A stretch of DNA of 64,000 nucleotides, taken from assembly GCF_015686655.1 (NCBI RefSeq), contig NZ_JADPMP010000002.1:310001-374000 (forward strand). Reading direction: 5' to 3'. The stretch comes from Pontibacter sp. FD36. GTDB taxonomy: Bacteria; Bacteroidota; Bacteroidia; Cytophagales; Hymenobacteraceae. Positions 35,857-44,726 of the stretch are shown here, piece by piece. Every line of letters starts with the position of its first letter. The stretch's first letter is position 1. The notes under the pieces are model-generated. The model was not told where the DNA came from. It saw only the letters and a program-made list of their open reading frames with translations, and did no database searches. Both the position numbers and the translations under genes were made by a program.

Positions 35857-37851
35857 ATGGAAATTCCTTTACTATCTGACGTCGTTATTATTCTGGGATT
35901 GGCCGTGGTGGTTATTCTGCTCTTTCAGCGCTTCAGGCTACCAACCATTCTGGGTTTCCTGATGACGGGTGTGATTGCCGGTCCGCACGGCCTCAACCTG
36001 ATTGCAGATGTACACGACATTGAGATTCTGGCCGAGATCGGTGTAATTCTGCTTCTTTTTATCATCGGGATGGAGTTTTCGCTGCGCAACCTGGCCCTGA
36101 TCAAGCGGACTGTCTTGCTGGGAGGAGCTACCCAGGTCCTCGTCACGATTTTGCTGGTTGGCCTTGTCCTGATGATGTTCAACTTCACAGCAGCCGAAGG
36201 TTTCTTTGTTGGTTTCCTGTTTGCCCTCAGCAGTACGGCCATCGTGCTCAAGCTATTGCAGGACAAAGGCGAGATCAACAGTCCGCATGGAAAGGTGGTG
36301 CTGGGCATTCTCATCTTTCAGGACATTGTGGTCGTACCCATGATGCTGGTGGCGCCCCTGATGGCGGGCGGTTCCGAGAACATTGTGATCGAATTACTGC
36401 TTATGGTGCTTAAGGGTGCCTTTGTGATAGTGTTCGTTTTGATCAGTGCCCGTTATCTGGTACCTAAGCTGCTGTTTATCGTGGCCCAAACCAAGAGCAA
36501 GGAGCTTTTCATCCTCAGTATTGTGGTCATTTGTTTTGCGGTGGCCTGGCTAACGCAGAGTCTCGGCTTGTCGCTGGCGCTGGGGGCGTTTATGGCCGGT
36601 TTGATCATATCAGAGTCGGAGTATAGCCACCAGGCCACAAGTAACATCCTTCCTTTCCGTGAGATCTTCACCAGCTTCTTTTTCGTGTCGATCGGTATGT
36701 TGCTCGACTTTGGGTTCATGCTGCAACACTTGCCGCTGATCCTGCTGCTGACTGTCTGCACCTTTATACTGAAAGGGGTAATCGCTGCCATGGCCGCCCG
36801 AATATTACAGTACCCATTGCGCACCTCCATACTGGTTGGTCTTTCGCTTTTTCAGGTAGGTGAGTTTGCGTTTATTCTCTCCAAAACAGGTATAAACAGT
36901 GGTCTGCTCTCTCAGGAGGTGTACCAGTATTTCCTTTCTGTTTCGCTGCTGACCATGGCGATTACCCCTTTTGTGATCGGTTCTTTTCACACTATTGCCA
37001 ATAAACTAAGTGCCCGCTGGGTACCTGTTAATAACCAGATACCCAATGCCCCTGCCAACGCCGATGCTTTAGATGATATGCACCATCTGGAAGACCACAT
37101 TGTGATCATCGGTTATGGCATAAACGGACGCAACGTGGCCAAAGCGGCACGCCATGCCAGCATACCGTACGTGATTGTGGAGCTCAATGCTGTAACCGTA
37201 AAAGAAGAACGCCTGCGTGGAGAACCCATACTCTATGGTGACGCCGTACACGGTGTCATCTTATCGCATATCAATATACACAAGGCCCGGGTGGTGGTGA
37301 TCGCCATATCCGACCCTGAAGCGACTAAGCGAATTATTTCCAGCATCAGAGAAGTGAGCGATAAAGTGCATATCATTGTCAGAACCCGCTTTGTGCAGGA
37401 GATGGAAGAGAACTTCCGGTTGGGAGCCGATGAGGTGATACCTGAGGAGTTTGAGACGTCGATCGAGATTTTTACCCGCGTGCTTTCCAAATACCTGATG
37501 CCACGAGATGAGATCGCCAACTTTACTTACAGCATCCGGGCCGATAATTATGATATGCTGCGCAGCCTGACAGGCAGCAAAACCAATGCTGGAAATATAT
37601 CAACTGACCTGCCAGATATTGAAGTAGCCAGTCTGCGGATCTATACCAAGGATGACTCGCTGGTGGGTAAAACCCTTATTGAAGCCGATGTACGTAATCG
37701 CTTTGGAATCACGGTGGTAGGTATAAAGCGGGATGGCGATACGCTACTGGAGATCAATGCCCAGACAAAACTGAAACGCGGTGACGTGGTTTATGTGGTG
37801 GGCAAGCCGTCTGATGTGATGCGATTCAATAATTTTGTAAGGGCTGATTAA
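35857..37851 (+). CDS. CPA2-family cation:proton antiporter with TrkA-N and TrkA-C domains (KefB-like)
   Basis: A 664-residue monovalent-cation:proton antiporter. About twelve membrane spans occupy residues 1-385 (GVIAGPHGLNLI; FIIGMEFSLR; the FQDIVVVP segment with the conserved Asp; SLALGAFMAGLIISES; ISxTGINSGLLS-type stretch). A cytosolic RCK (TrkA-N) domain with the nucleotide motif GYGINGRNVA spans about 408-525, and a TrkA-C domain about 585-660. K+/H+ or Na+/H+ exchange gated by a nucleotide or redox ligand is expected. No ancillary KefF/G flavoprotein gene is adjacent. Confidence 0.95.
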   Translation: MEIPLLSDVVIILGLAVVVILLFQRFRLPTILGFLMTGVIAGPHGLNLIADVHDIEILAEIGVILLLFIIGMEFSLRNLALIKRTVLLGGATQVLVTILLVGLVLMMFNFTAAEGFFVGFLFALSSTAIVLKLLQDKGEINSPHGKVVLGILIFQDIVVVPMMLVAPLMAGGSENIVIELLLMVLKGAFVIVFVLISARYLVPKLLFIVAQTKSKELFILSIVVICFAVAWLTQSLGLSLALGAFMAGLIISESEYSHQATSNILPFREIFTSFFFVSIGMLLDFGFMLQHLPLILLLTVCTFILKGVIAAMAARILQYPLRTSILVGLSLFQVGEFAFILSKTGINSGLLSQEVYQYFLSVSLLTMAITPFVIGSFHTIANKLSARWVPVNNQIPNAPANADALDDMHHLEDHIVIIGYGINGRNVAKAARHASIPYVIVELNAVTVKEERLRGEPILYGDAVHGVILSHINIHKARVVVIAISDPEATKRIISSIREVSDKVHIIVRTRFVQEMEENFRLGADEVIPEEFETSIEIFTRVLSKYLMPRDEIANFTYSIRADNYDMLRSLTGSKTNAGNISTDLPDIEVASLRIYTKDDSLVGKTLIEADVRNRFGITVVGIKRDGDTLLEINAQTKLKRGDVVYVVGKPSDVMRFNNFVRAD

Positions 37852-37863
37852 GTCTGAAAAAAT

Positions 37864-37888
37864 AAACCCCGCTGCTTTGGCGGGGTTT
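37864..37888. terminator. Bidirectional terminator
   Basis: A 9-bp perfect stem (37864-37872 with 37880-37888) and a 7-nt loop between the convergent antiporter and DUF4136 genes, with A-rich sequence on the left. Confidence 0.8.
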
Positions 37889-37892
37889 CATA

Positions 37893-38501
37893 TTAAGGAT
37901 GCACAGCAGCAGGCAGCCGCTTGACAATTTCCTGCACCAGACTTCTCACCTTGCTGTAGTTCGCATCAAAATTCTTCACGGCGCCTTCCGTCCAGCCGCG
38001 CCAGAGCAGCTGTTTTGATTTCGGCTCAATCACATCCACAATGAGCGTGCCCTGCTTAAAGAGATCTACTGCGCGGTAGCCGGGCAGCTCCGCATTGCCA
38101 TAACTATACCTGTAGCCAGACATATAGGCATAGCTGTACCCAAATCCCGGGCCATACAGTTCCGGTTTGTCCATCGCATCCGGTACCGATACGCTCACAT
38201 CATAAGCTACTAACATATCTGGATTCACGGTAGTTTTGGTATAGCCCTTGCGCTGCAGTTCTTCCTCTATCGACTGCAGCAGGTGCTTGTGCAGATCCGC
38301 ATCAAAGCCCTGTCCATAAGTCGGCTGAGCAGACGGTGTGGGTTGGTACCAGGCATAGGTGCTTTTTTTGCTTAATACGCCTTCTGATGAACTGATCGTG
38401 CTGGTGTTGTCAATGCCGGAAGTGGCCACGCAGGAACTGAAAAAGAGTGCGCACAGAACGAGGTATAGCGCTGAGGACAGTTTATTTTTCATGCTTTTCA
38501 T
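37893..38501 (-). CDS. DUF4136 lipoprotein
   Basis: A 202-residue lipoprotein (signal ending LFFSSC, Cys 24). The body has the DUF4136 layout: YAWYQPTP with a tyrosine/tryptophan strand, a HKHLLQSIEEELQRKGY helix, PDMLVAYDV, a Tyr/Gly-rich stretch (about 118-140), then TLIVDVIEPKSKQLLWRGW and a C-terminal helix ending VKRLP. It sits in the periplasm or outer membrane. No function is known for the family. Confidence 0.92.
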   Translation of the reverse strand: MKSMKNKLSSALYLVLCALFFSSCVATSGIDNTSTISSSEGVLSKKSTYAWYQPTPSAQPTYGQGFDADLHKHLLQSIEEELQRKGYTKTTVNPDMLVAYDVSVSVPDAMDKPELYGPGFGYSYAYMSGYRYSYGNAELPGYRAVDLFKQGTLIVDVIEPKSKQLLWRGWTEGAVKNFDANYSKVRSLVQEIVKRLPAAVHP

Positions 38502-38729
38502 AGTAGATGCTGGTGTTTGGAGGGCTAAGGCAGCAGGCTCTTCTCCTCCCCTCCTTACGCAAGCTCATTTTTAAGGGTGACAATTATCATCGCTTGCTTT
38601 CAAATTTATATATTCTTTTGCGAATAAATAAATATGCCGGCACGAAATAAGAGGCATTTCAAACCGAGCAAAAGACCAGCCGTAAGTTAAGCGATACGCT
38701 CAAGGCTTAAGATTAAAAACAAGGAACCC

Positions 38730-40019
38730 ATGAATCAACCCCAATTGAAGTACACCTCAGCTGAAGAAGCACTTTCTGTTATCAAGTCAGGCGATCGCGT
38801 ATTTGTGCATGGCAGTGCAGCCACACCACAGTACTTGCTGCACAAACTGGCCGAGCGCGCAGATGAACTGCGTAACGTGGAGCTAGTGAGTATATCCACT
38901 TTTGGTGACATGCCCTGCGCCGAAGAGCGATGCAGCGATGCCTTTTACATAAACTCCCTGTTCGTGTCAGCCAATGTGCGGGAGGCTGTAAACAGTGGCC
39001 GCGGCGACTATGTGCCCATCTTCCTGAGTGAGATTCCTAACCTGTTCCGCTCGGGCATTATGCCGCTGGATGTAGCCATCGTGCACGTGTCGCCACCCGA
39101 CCGCCATGGTTTTTGCTCCCTGGGTGTTTCCGTTGACATCGCCCGCCAGGCTGTTATCAGTGCGCAGCATGTCATCGCGCAGGTAAACCCGCAAATGCCC
39201 CGTACCCATGGCGACGCCCTGATCAACATCCGCCGCTTCGATGCGCTGGTGGAGGTGAACGAGCCCCTGCCGGAAGTTGACTATAGTCAGCGCATCACCC
39301 AGACTGAGGAGACCATCGGCCGTTACATTGCCGAACTGGTAGAAGACGGCGCCACCCTGCAAATGGGAATAGGCGCTATACCTGACGCAACGCTCAACAG
39401 CCTGACAAATCACAAAGGCCTGGGCATTCATACAGAGATGTTCTCCAATGGTATCCTGCCGCTGGTAGAGCAGGGAATAATTACCAACGAATTCAAGAAG
39501 AAGCATCCGGGAAGAATTGCGACTGGCTTTATTGTCGGCAACCGCAAATTGTATGATTTTGTAGATGACAATCCGCTGATCACCATGCTGAGTTCTGATT
39601 ATGTGAACGATGTCACTGTCATTCGCTCCAACCCCAAAGTAACGGCCATCAACAGTGCGATAGAGATTGACCTGACCGGCCAAGTAGTTTCCGACTCCAT
39701 TGGTACCTACCAGTTTTCAGGTATAGGCGGTCAGATGGACTTTATCCGGGGTGCTGCCCTTTCCAAAGGTGGTAAGCCTATTATTGCGCTGCCATCTGTC
39801 ACCAACAAAGGTATTTCGCGGATCACGCCTTATATCAATCAGGGTGCCGGTGTGGTGACGACTCGTGCCCACGTGCATTATGTAGTAACAGAATATGGGG
39901 TTGCTTACCTGTACGGCAAAAACCTTCGTCAGCGCGCCAGGGCCTTGATCGAAATCGCACATCCTGATCATCGTGCCCGTCTTGAGGAAGAGGCGTTCAA
40001 GCGGTTCAAAAACTTATAG
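38730..40019 (+). CDS. Acetyl-CoA hydrolase/CoA-transferase family protein
   Basis: A 429-residue CoA-transferase of the Cat/4-hydroxybutyrate type. The N-terminal domain (1-190) has VFVHGSAATPQYLL and IVHVSPPDRHGFCSLG. The C-terminal domain (195-429) has LQMGIGAIPDAT, GIHTEMFSNGILPLVE, FSGIGGQMDFIRGAALSKGG, and the VVTEYGVAYLYGKNLRQRA block near the end. Its catalytic Glu is expected in one of these conserved segments. It moves CoA between acetate (or a related acid) and acyl-CoA; the true substrate cannot be told from sequence. It stands alone. Confidence 0.92.
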   Translation: MNQPQLKYTSAEEALSVIKSGDRVFVHGSAATPQYLLHKLAERADELRNVELVSISTFGDMPCAEERCSDAFYINSLFVSANVREAVNSGRGDYVPIFLSEIPNLFRSGIMPLDVAIVHVSPPDRHGFCSLGVSVDIARQAVISAQHVIAQVNPQMPRTHGDALINIRRFDALVEVNEPLPEVDYSQRITQTEETIGRYIAELVEDGATLQMGIGAIPDATLNSLTNHKGLGIHTEMFSNGILPLVEQGIITNEFKKKHPGRIATGFIVGNRKLYDFVDDNPLITMLSSDYVNDVTVIRSNPKVTAINSAIEIDLTGQVVSDSIGTYQFSGIGGQMDFIRGAALSKGGKPIIALPSVTNKGISRITPYINQGAGVVTTRAHVHYVVTEYGVAYLYGKNLRQRARALIEIAHPDHRARLEEEAFKRFKNL

Positions 40020-40079
40020 CCAGGGTGCTAAACTTTAGCTTTAAGTTTGCGTGTATGGGAAGGTTACTATACATACCTT

Positions 40080-40925
40080 ATGGACATCTCAATATCCCCT
40101 TCCCATATACCTTCCCCTCGTCCGGAGTGGGTCGTACGGTTTGCCCGCATTGGCCTGATTGCTAAAGGAGTTGTGTACTGCCTGGTTGGAGCGCTGGCTT
40201 TTATGGCGGCTTTTGAACTCGGCGGACAGACAGAACAGGGCGCCGGCAAGACCGGTGTCTTTCAGTTTATCATGGAGCAGCCTTATGGACAGGTACTGCT
40301 GGCTATTGTAGCGGCGGGTATGCTCTGCTATACCTTGTGGCGACTCATACAGGCCATCCGCGACACGGAAGACAAGGGCAATGATGCAAAAGGTATAGGC
40401 AAACGCATCGGCTACGCATTCAGTGGATTAGTTTACGGGGCGCTTGCCTTTACAGCAGCCCAGTTGCTACTAGGCAACGGCGGCGGAAGCAATGGAACAG
40501 ATTCTCGGCAGACGCTTGCCCGCGAATTGCTGTCACAACCCTTTGGGCAGTGGTTACTGGGAGCCGTGGCTATCGGCACGATGATCATGGGGCTTTACCA
40601 GTTTTACAGGGCCTATTCCGGTAAGTATATGAATAAAGTGCAATCAGAACAGCTGAAACCGGAGGTTCGTACCTCTCTCGTCCGTGCCGGTCTGGTGGGC
40701 TACATTGCCCGTGGAATTGTCTGGCTGATCATTGGGTACTTGTTGCTGCGGGCTGCCATTAAAGCTAATTTCCGTGAGGCTGGCAGCAGTTCGCAAGCTT
40801 TTCAGTTTCTGGAGGAGGCTTCATATGGCTCTTACCTACTGGGTGTACTGGCCCTAGGACTGATCTGCTACGGCGTGTTCATGTTTGTGCGGGCCAAGTG
40901 TGAGGTGATCAGCACAAAGGGATAG
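40080..40925 (+). CDS. DUF1206 membrane protein
   Basis: A 281-residue membrane protein made of three repeats of the DUF1206 unit, each with two spans and an R-x-G-hxxxG-xxYxxxG motif. They lie at about residues 20-90, 110-175 and 205-275 (ARIGLIAKGVVYCLVGALAF; GKRIGYAFSGLVYGALAFTA; VRAGLVGYIARGIVWLIIGY). The ATG at 40080 is chosen over a GTG at 40047, since the repeats begin soon after. The function is unknown. It follows the CoA-transferase gene by about 60 bp. Confidence 0.9.
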   Translation: MDISISPSHIPSPRPEWVVRFARIGLIAKGVVYCLVGALAFMAAFELGGQTEQGAGKTGVFQFIMEQPYGQVLLAIVAAGMLCYTLWRLIQAIRDTEDKGNDAKGIGKRIGYAFSGLVYGALAFTAAQLLLGNGGGSNGTDSRQTLARELLSQPFGQWLLGAVAIGTMIMGLYQFYRAYSGKYMNKVQSEQLKPEVRTSLVRAGLVGYIARGIVWLIIGYLLLRAAIKANFREAGSSSQAFQFLEEASYGSYLLGVLALGLICYGVFMFVRAKCEVISTKG

Positions 40926-40931
40926 CCGGAT

Positions 40932-41428
40932 TTACTTAGAAATCTGCAGGATGCCGTGCTCCTGTAACGCCTTTTTCATACAGTCCATGGCCTTGGTTTT
41001 GCACCATGATCTTGTCATGGAAGTCACGTACCTTAACTGTGTCGTATTTCCAAAATTGTAGTTTAAAAGCAAGTATGGTATCTGCCAGCAAATTTTCGAC
41101 AATGCCATACAGTGCAAAGCCCATTACAAAAACTGATAAGTCAGCTCCGCCTTAAAGGCCTCCTGCTATACCTGCCAGCCCAACCAGTTGCTGCATGATA
41201 GTCAGGCTACCCAGAATGAAGCCGACGCACGATGTTTGATACAAAGTTGACAAGAAGCGGAATATCTACCCTTCTGGCAAGCCTGTTCTGCACCAGCACG
41301 CTGAGCTTTCCGGCCACAAATATAAAGAGGTGCAGAAGAACGAATGAGATCATCAACTCCGTCAGTGTCATCATATACCTGTTGTACTGGTCAGCCAGTG
41401 AATTACGGATGCATGTGTCAGTTTCATG
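40932..41428 (-). pseudogene. Remnants of one or two small membrane-protein genes
   Basis: On the minus strand, a frame open from 41428 to a stop at 41207 reads as a membrane protein (ATG at 41374; TELMISFVLLHLFIFVAGKL). After a one-base frame change the adjoining frame continues to a stop at 41152 with another hydrophobic stretch (VGFILGSLTIMQQLVGLAG). A second pair of overlapping short frames lies at 40932-41124; each has protein-like parts (FALYGIVENLLAD in one, KKALQEHGILQISK in the other). Broken, frame-shifting coding sequence fits decay better than intact genes, but I recognise no family. Confidence 0.35.
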
Positions 41429-41676
41429 CTATCTTCTTTAAGTGTACTTTCCTGTATAGGTTTAGCTGTTTTAATTGAACAATTCTCTAAGTTAAGCTGC
41501 AACAGGCAGGGCCGTCCAGGCCTTCTTGTGTAAGTACTGAACCATGGCTGATTATAATATTATTTTGAAATGTTCATTAAGCGGTACAGTTAAACCAAAA
41601 TTGAGTTGGATTCTGTTAACAGGATATAACTTTTCAGTTATATTTGACTCAAATTTTGCAATTATCCTACTACCTG
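41429..41676 (+). promoter_or_regulatory. Leader and promoter region of the NtrC-type regulator
   Basis: An exact -7 box TATATTTG is at 41639-41646, 31 bases before the ATG at 41677; the -33 region is weak. A longer TTG-started form (41644) would begin inside this box and so is unlikely. The rest of the stretch is AT-rich and shows nothing else. Confidence 0.4.
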
Positions 41677-43035
41677 ATGACAAACGGTTCTTTTAAGATA
41701 TTCATTCTGGATGACGATGTGTGGTACAGCGAACTGCTGGAATACCACCTTTCGCTCAATCCAGACTACGAAATCCATAAATTTCACTCAGCAAATGAAT
41801 GCCTTGCCAGTATGCACCTGCGCCCGAATGTGGTAACGCTGGACTACTCGCTGCCTGATAAAAACGGATCGGAAGTACTCAGACGCATAAAAGAACAAAA
41901 CCCAGATGTGCAGGTTGTGGTGATTTCGGGTCAGGAAGATGTAGCCACAGCTGTGGACCTGCTTAAGCTGGGCGCCTATGACTACATCGTAAAAGACGAA
42001 GACACGCCCGAACGCCTCTGGAACACAATCAATAAAATCCGTGAAAATGTATCGCTGCGCGAAGAGATTGACTACCTGAAAGAAGAGATCGGGCAGAAAT
42101 ACGACTTCGGTAAAGTGATCATTGGTAACAGTGACGCCATCAAGAAGGTGTTTAACCTGATGGATAAAGCCACTAAAACCAATATTACCGTGTCGGTGCA
42201 TGGTGAGACGGGTACAGGTAAGGAGCTTGTTGCCAAAGCGATACATTATAACAGCACCCGCAAAAAAGCTCCTTATGTGGCAGTAAACGTAGCGGCTATA
42301 CCTCGTGAACTGATCGAAAGTGAGTTGTTCGGTCACGAAAAGGGAGCCTTCACCGGTGCTGTGTCACGCCGCCTGGGTAAGTTCGAAGAAGCAAACAAAG
42401 GCACTATTTTTCTGGACGAGATTGGGGAGCTTGACATTAGTTTGCAAGCCAAACTGCTGCGCGTACTCCAGGAAAAGGAAATCACACGTGTAGGAGGTAA
42501 TGCTGTCGTGCCGGTTGATGTCCGCATCATTGTAGCGACGCATAAAAACCTGGCTGAAGAAGTAAAGAAGGGACGTTTCAGAGAAGATTTGTATTACCGT
42601 TTGCTCGGTCTTCCGATTCAGTTGCCGCCATTGCGTGAGCGGGGTAGCGATATACTGGTTCTGGCAAAATTCTTCATTGATGCCTTTGCCAAAGAGAATG
42701 GTCTCGGACGTAAACACTTGTCGCCAGATGCACAGCAGAAGCTCCTCTCCTATGCTTTCCCGGGTAACGTACGCGAACTAAAAGCACTGGTGGAACTGGC
42801 TGTGGTATTAGCTGACGAAGATGCCATACAGGAGCAGGACATTAACTTCTCTGCCAGCCATACCGAGAAGGACTTTCTGGCTGAAGAGCGTAGCCTCAAA
42901 GAGTATACAACCGCCATCATTCAGCGTTTCCTGGACAGGTATGACTACAATGTATTACTTGTAGCTGACAAGCTGGACATTGGGAAGTCAACGATCTATC
43001 GGATGATACAGAGCAATGAACTTATCGTGAAGTAA
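41677..43035 (+). CDS. Sigma-54-dependent response regulator (NtrC family)
   Basis: A 452-residue activator. The receiver domain (about 7-120) has its acidic pocket in FILDDD and the phospho-acceptor Asp56 in VTLDYSLPDKNG. The AAA+ domain (about 145-385) has Walker A GETGTGKE at 176 and the sigma-54 contact loop GAFTGA near 223. Walker B (TIFLDEIGEL) and the arginine-finger FREDLYYRL follow. The C-terminal Fis-type helix-turn-helix spans about 410-450 (YDYNVLLVADKLDIGKSTIY). It activates sigma-54 promoters when phosphorylated. No cognate kinase is in the same operon; the divergent PAS kinase at 43098 is the nearest candidate. Confidence 0.95.
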   Translation: MTNGSFKIFILDDDVWYSELLEYHLSLNPDYEIHKFHSANECLASMHLRPNVVTLDYSLPDKNGSEVLRRIKEQNPDVQVVVISGQEDVATAVDLLKLGAYDYIVKDEDTPERLWNTINKIRENVSLREEIDYLKEEIGQKYDFGKVIIGNSDAIKKVFNLMDKATKTNITVSVHGETGTGKELVAKAIHYNSTRKKAPYVAVNVAAIPRELIESELFGHEKGAFTGAVSRRLGKFEEANKGTIFLDEIGELDISLQAKLLRVLQEKEITRVGGNAVVPVDVRIIVATHKNLAEEVKKGRFREDLYYRLLGLPIQLPPLRERGSDILVLAKFFIDAFAKENGLGRKHLSPDAQQKLLSYAFPGNVRELKALVELAVVLADEDAIQEQDINFSASHTEKDFLAEERSLKEYTTAIIQRFLDRYDYNVLLVADKLDIGKSTIYRMIQSNELIVK

Positions 43036-43097
43036 GGTTAAGAAGTGGTCCAAAAGCAACCTGTTGAGAGTACTGCTTTCCAGAAATCAAATCTGGG

Positions 43098-44222
43098 TTA
43101 GTGCGTAGGTAATGTTATCGTGAAGATAGTTCCTTTGTCTACTTGACTTTCAACGCTGATCTGACCGCCCATTAGCCTGACCTGTTGGTTCACGATGTAG
43201 AGTCCCAGCCCGTTTCCTTCTGCTACTTTCGGAGCAAAGCGGCGGTGCATCTGAAACAGTTCCTTGCCTATGGTAGTGAGGTCCATGCCAATGCCATTGT
43301 CTTTTACCTCTATGGTAATCAGCTCGTCTTGTAATAAAGCTTTCACGCTTACTATAGTGGGGCGATCCAGGCTGCGATACTTCAGGGCATTGGAGATCAG
43401 ATTGCGAATGATGCTGTTGAAATATGCCTTGATGGTATGAATCTGAAGGTTATCTGCTATTTCCAGTTCTACACTTGCATTGGCCTGACGGATTTCTTCC
43501 TGAAAGAAATTGACGATACGCTTGATGGTTTTGTTGACGTCTACCTCTTCCTTGCTCTCCTTACCCGTCGACTGCAGTGCGATCAGTTCATTAAGGTCGC
43601 GCAACATCACGTCAACTGACTCTACAGTGTGCAGTAAGTAGCGCTTTACCTGCTTTTCCTTATTCTCCGGCAGGTTGCCTTGCAGGAGCCGCGCAAAACC
43701 CAAGGCATTGGCGACCGGCTTTCGCATGTCATGGGCCAGTATTTTCCGAAATATCTCCAGCTCGTCGTTGTGTACTTTCAGGAGAGCTGTGTATTTCTCC
43801 AGCTCTATCTCCTTTTGCTTCTTATCTGTAATGTCTTTAGCGATGCCAAAGATGGCCAGAATGCGCGTGTCGTTTTTGAGCGGAAAATTTGTGACGTCCA
43901 GGTATTTGATGCCGTTATCCGTTACAATGGAAGTTTCGTAGCGCTGCGGCTTGTCTTCCTTCGAATCTTGGAAACGCTCCTGCGTAAAGGCCTTCCTGCT
44001 TTCTTCGATGAGTGGCTCAAAACTTTGCCCGATCAGCTCCTCCCGGTCATACCCCGTGATGCGACATACCTCCTCATTCACCATCATAAATTTCCCCTCT
44101 AGATCCAACAGGAAGATGGCATCCGGGTGGTTGAGAAAAAGTGTTTGGTTAAGTTTTTCGAACTGAAACAGTTCAAATTCTTTATTTATATCCATTGGTA
44201 AAGGGATACCTGATGTAGTCAT
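43098..44222 (-). CDS. PAS-domain sensor histidine kinase
   Basis: A 374-residue soluble kinase without membrane spans. A PAS domain (about 25-135: HPDAIFLLDLEGKFMMVNEE, VCRITGYDREELIGQ, and the closing FGIAKDITDKKQ) leads into a short coiled coil. The dimerisation domain has phospho-acceptor His164 in ILAHDMRKPVANALGFA. The ATPase domain (about 255-374) has an N box NLISNALKYRS, the DNGIGMD G1 motif and GNGLGLYIV. It resembles Bacteroidota light/redox-sensing kinases, but no cofactor-binding Cys or His can be assigned. The gene converges on the NtrC-type regulator, about 60 bp apart. Confidence 0.93.
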   Translation of the reverse strand: MTTSGIPLPMDINKEFELFQFEKLNQTLFLNHPDAIFLLDLEGKFMMVNEEVCRITGYDREELIGQSFEPLIEESRKAFTQERFQDSKEDKPQRYETSIVTDNGIKYLDVTNFPLKNDTRILAIFGIAKDITDKKQKEIELEKYTALLKVHNDELEIFRKILAHDMRKPVANALGFARLLQGNLPENKEKQVKRYLLHTVESVDVMLRDLNELIALQSTGKESKEEVDVNKTIKRIVNFFQEEIRQANASVELEIADNLQIHTIKAYFNSIIRNLISNALKYRSLDRPTIVSVKALLQDELITIEVKDNGIGMDLTTIGKELFQMHRRFAPKVAEGNGLGLYIVNQQVRLMGGQISVESQVDKGTIFTITLPTH

Positions 44223-44726
44223 ATGGGCTCGTTATTTAATGTACGGCTGCTATCATGAATCGACGTGTTTTGTATACTTATCTCCTCAAGTTTTTTATCT
44301 GTCATCGGTTTCTCAACCCTAACCTCCAACAGTAGCGGATACTTCCTGTATTTAGGTCAATCGAGTGAGTAATGTAGCCCTTCAATTCAACGTTAACCGT
44401 CATGAAGTTAATACGGCATTGCATCCAGCAGCTAAATTTTGGCGTCTCAAGCGGAAGTTAAAAATATGCTGAATTCGATGTTGTTTCGTCAGTAACATAG
44501 GCTGTGCCAGAGCGTGGCTTGATACCGATCAACTGCAAAGCCTGAGGAAGCATTAGTTAAGTGGAGCAGCTATAGCTAGCATCATGGCAATAGTGTGGTT
44601 ATGAGACATGTTATAAAATAATCCATATTGTGTTAAATTAAATCCTCACATTAATTGTTACTCCACTGAAAAGCGATAATTTGCGAATAAATCCGCCTCT
44701 CCTTTTACACGGGTTTTATTGATTGC
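44223..44726. other. Intergenic region between divergent kinase genes
   Basis: About 500 bp of AT-rich sequence separates the PAS kinase (minus) from the hybrid kinase (plus). I found no open frame of protein-like composition, no RNA gene and no exact TAnnTTTG box. It presumably holds both promoters. The last 100 bp before 44727 is the most AT-rich part. Confidence 0.5.

Noticed and set aside
38601..38608. TAAATTTG (minus strand) as the DUF4136 promoter
   Set aside because: The box matches TAnnTTTG but such boxes are common by chance in AT-rich gaps and no -33 element is seen; too weak to list.
38967..39683. 238-residue open frame opposite the CoA-transferase gene
   Set aside because: Antisense of conserved catalytic segments; no independent support.
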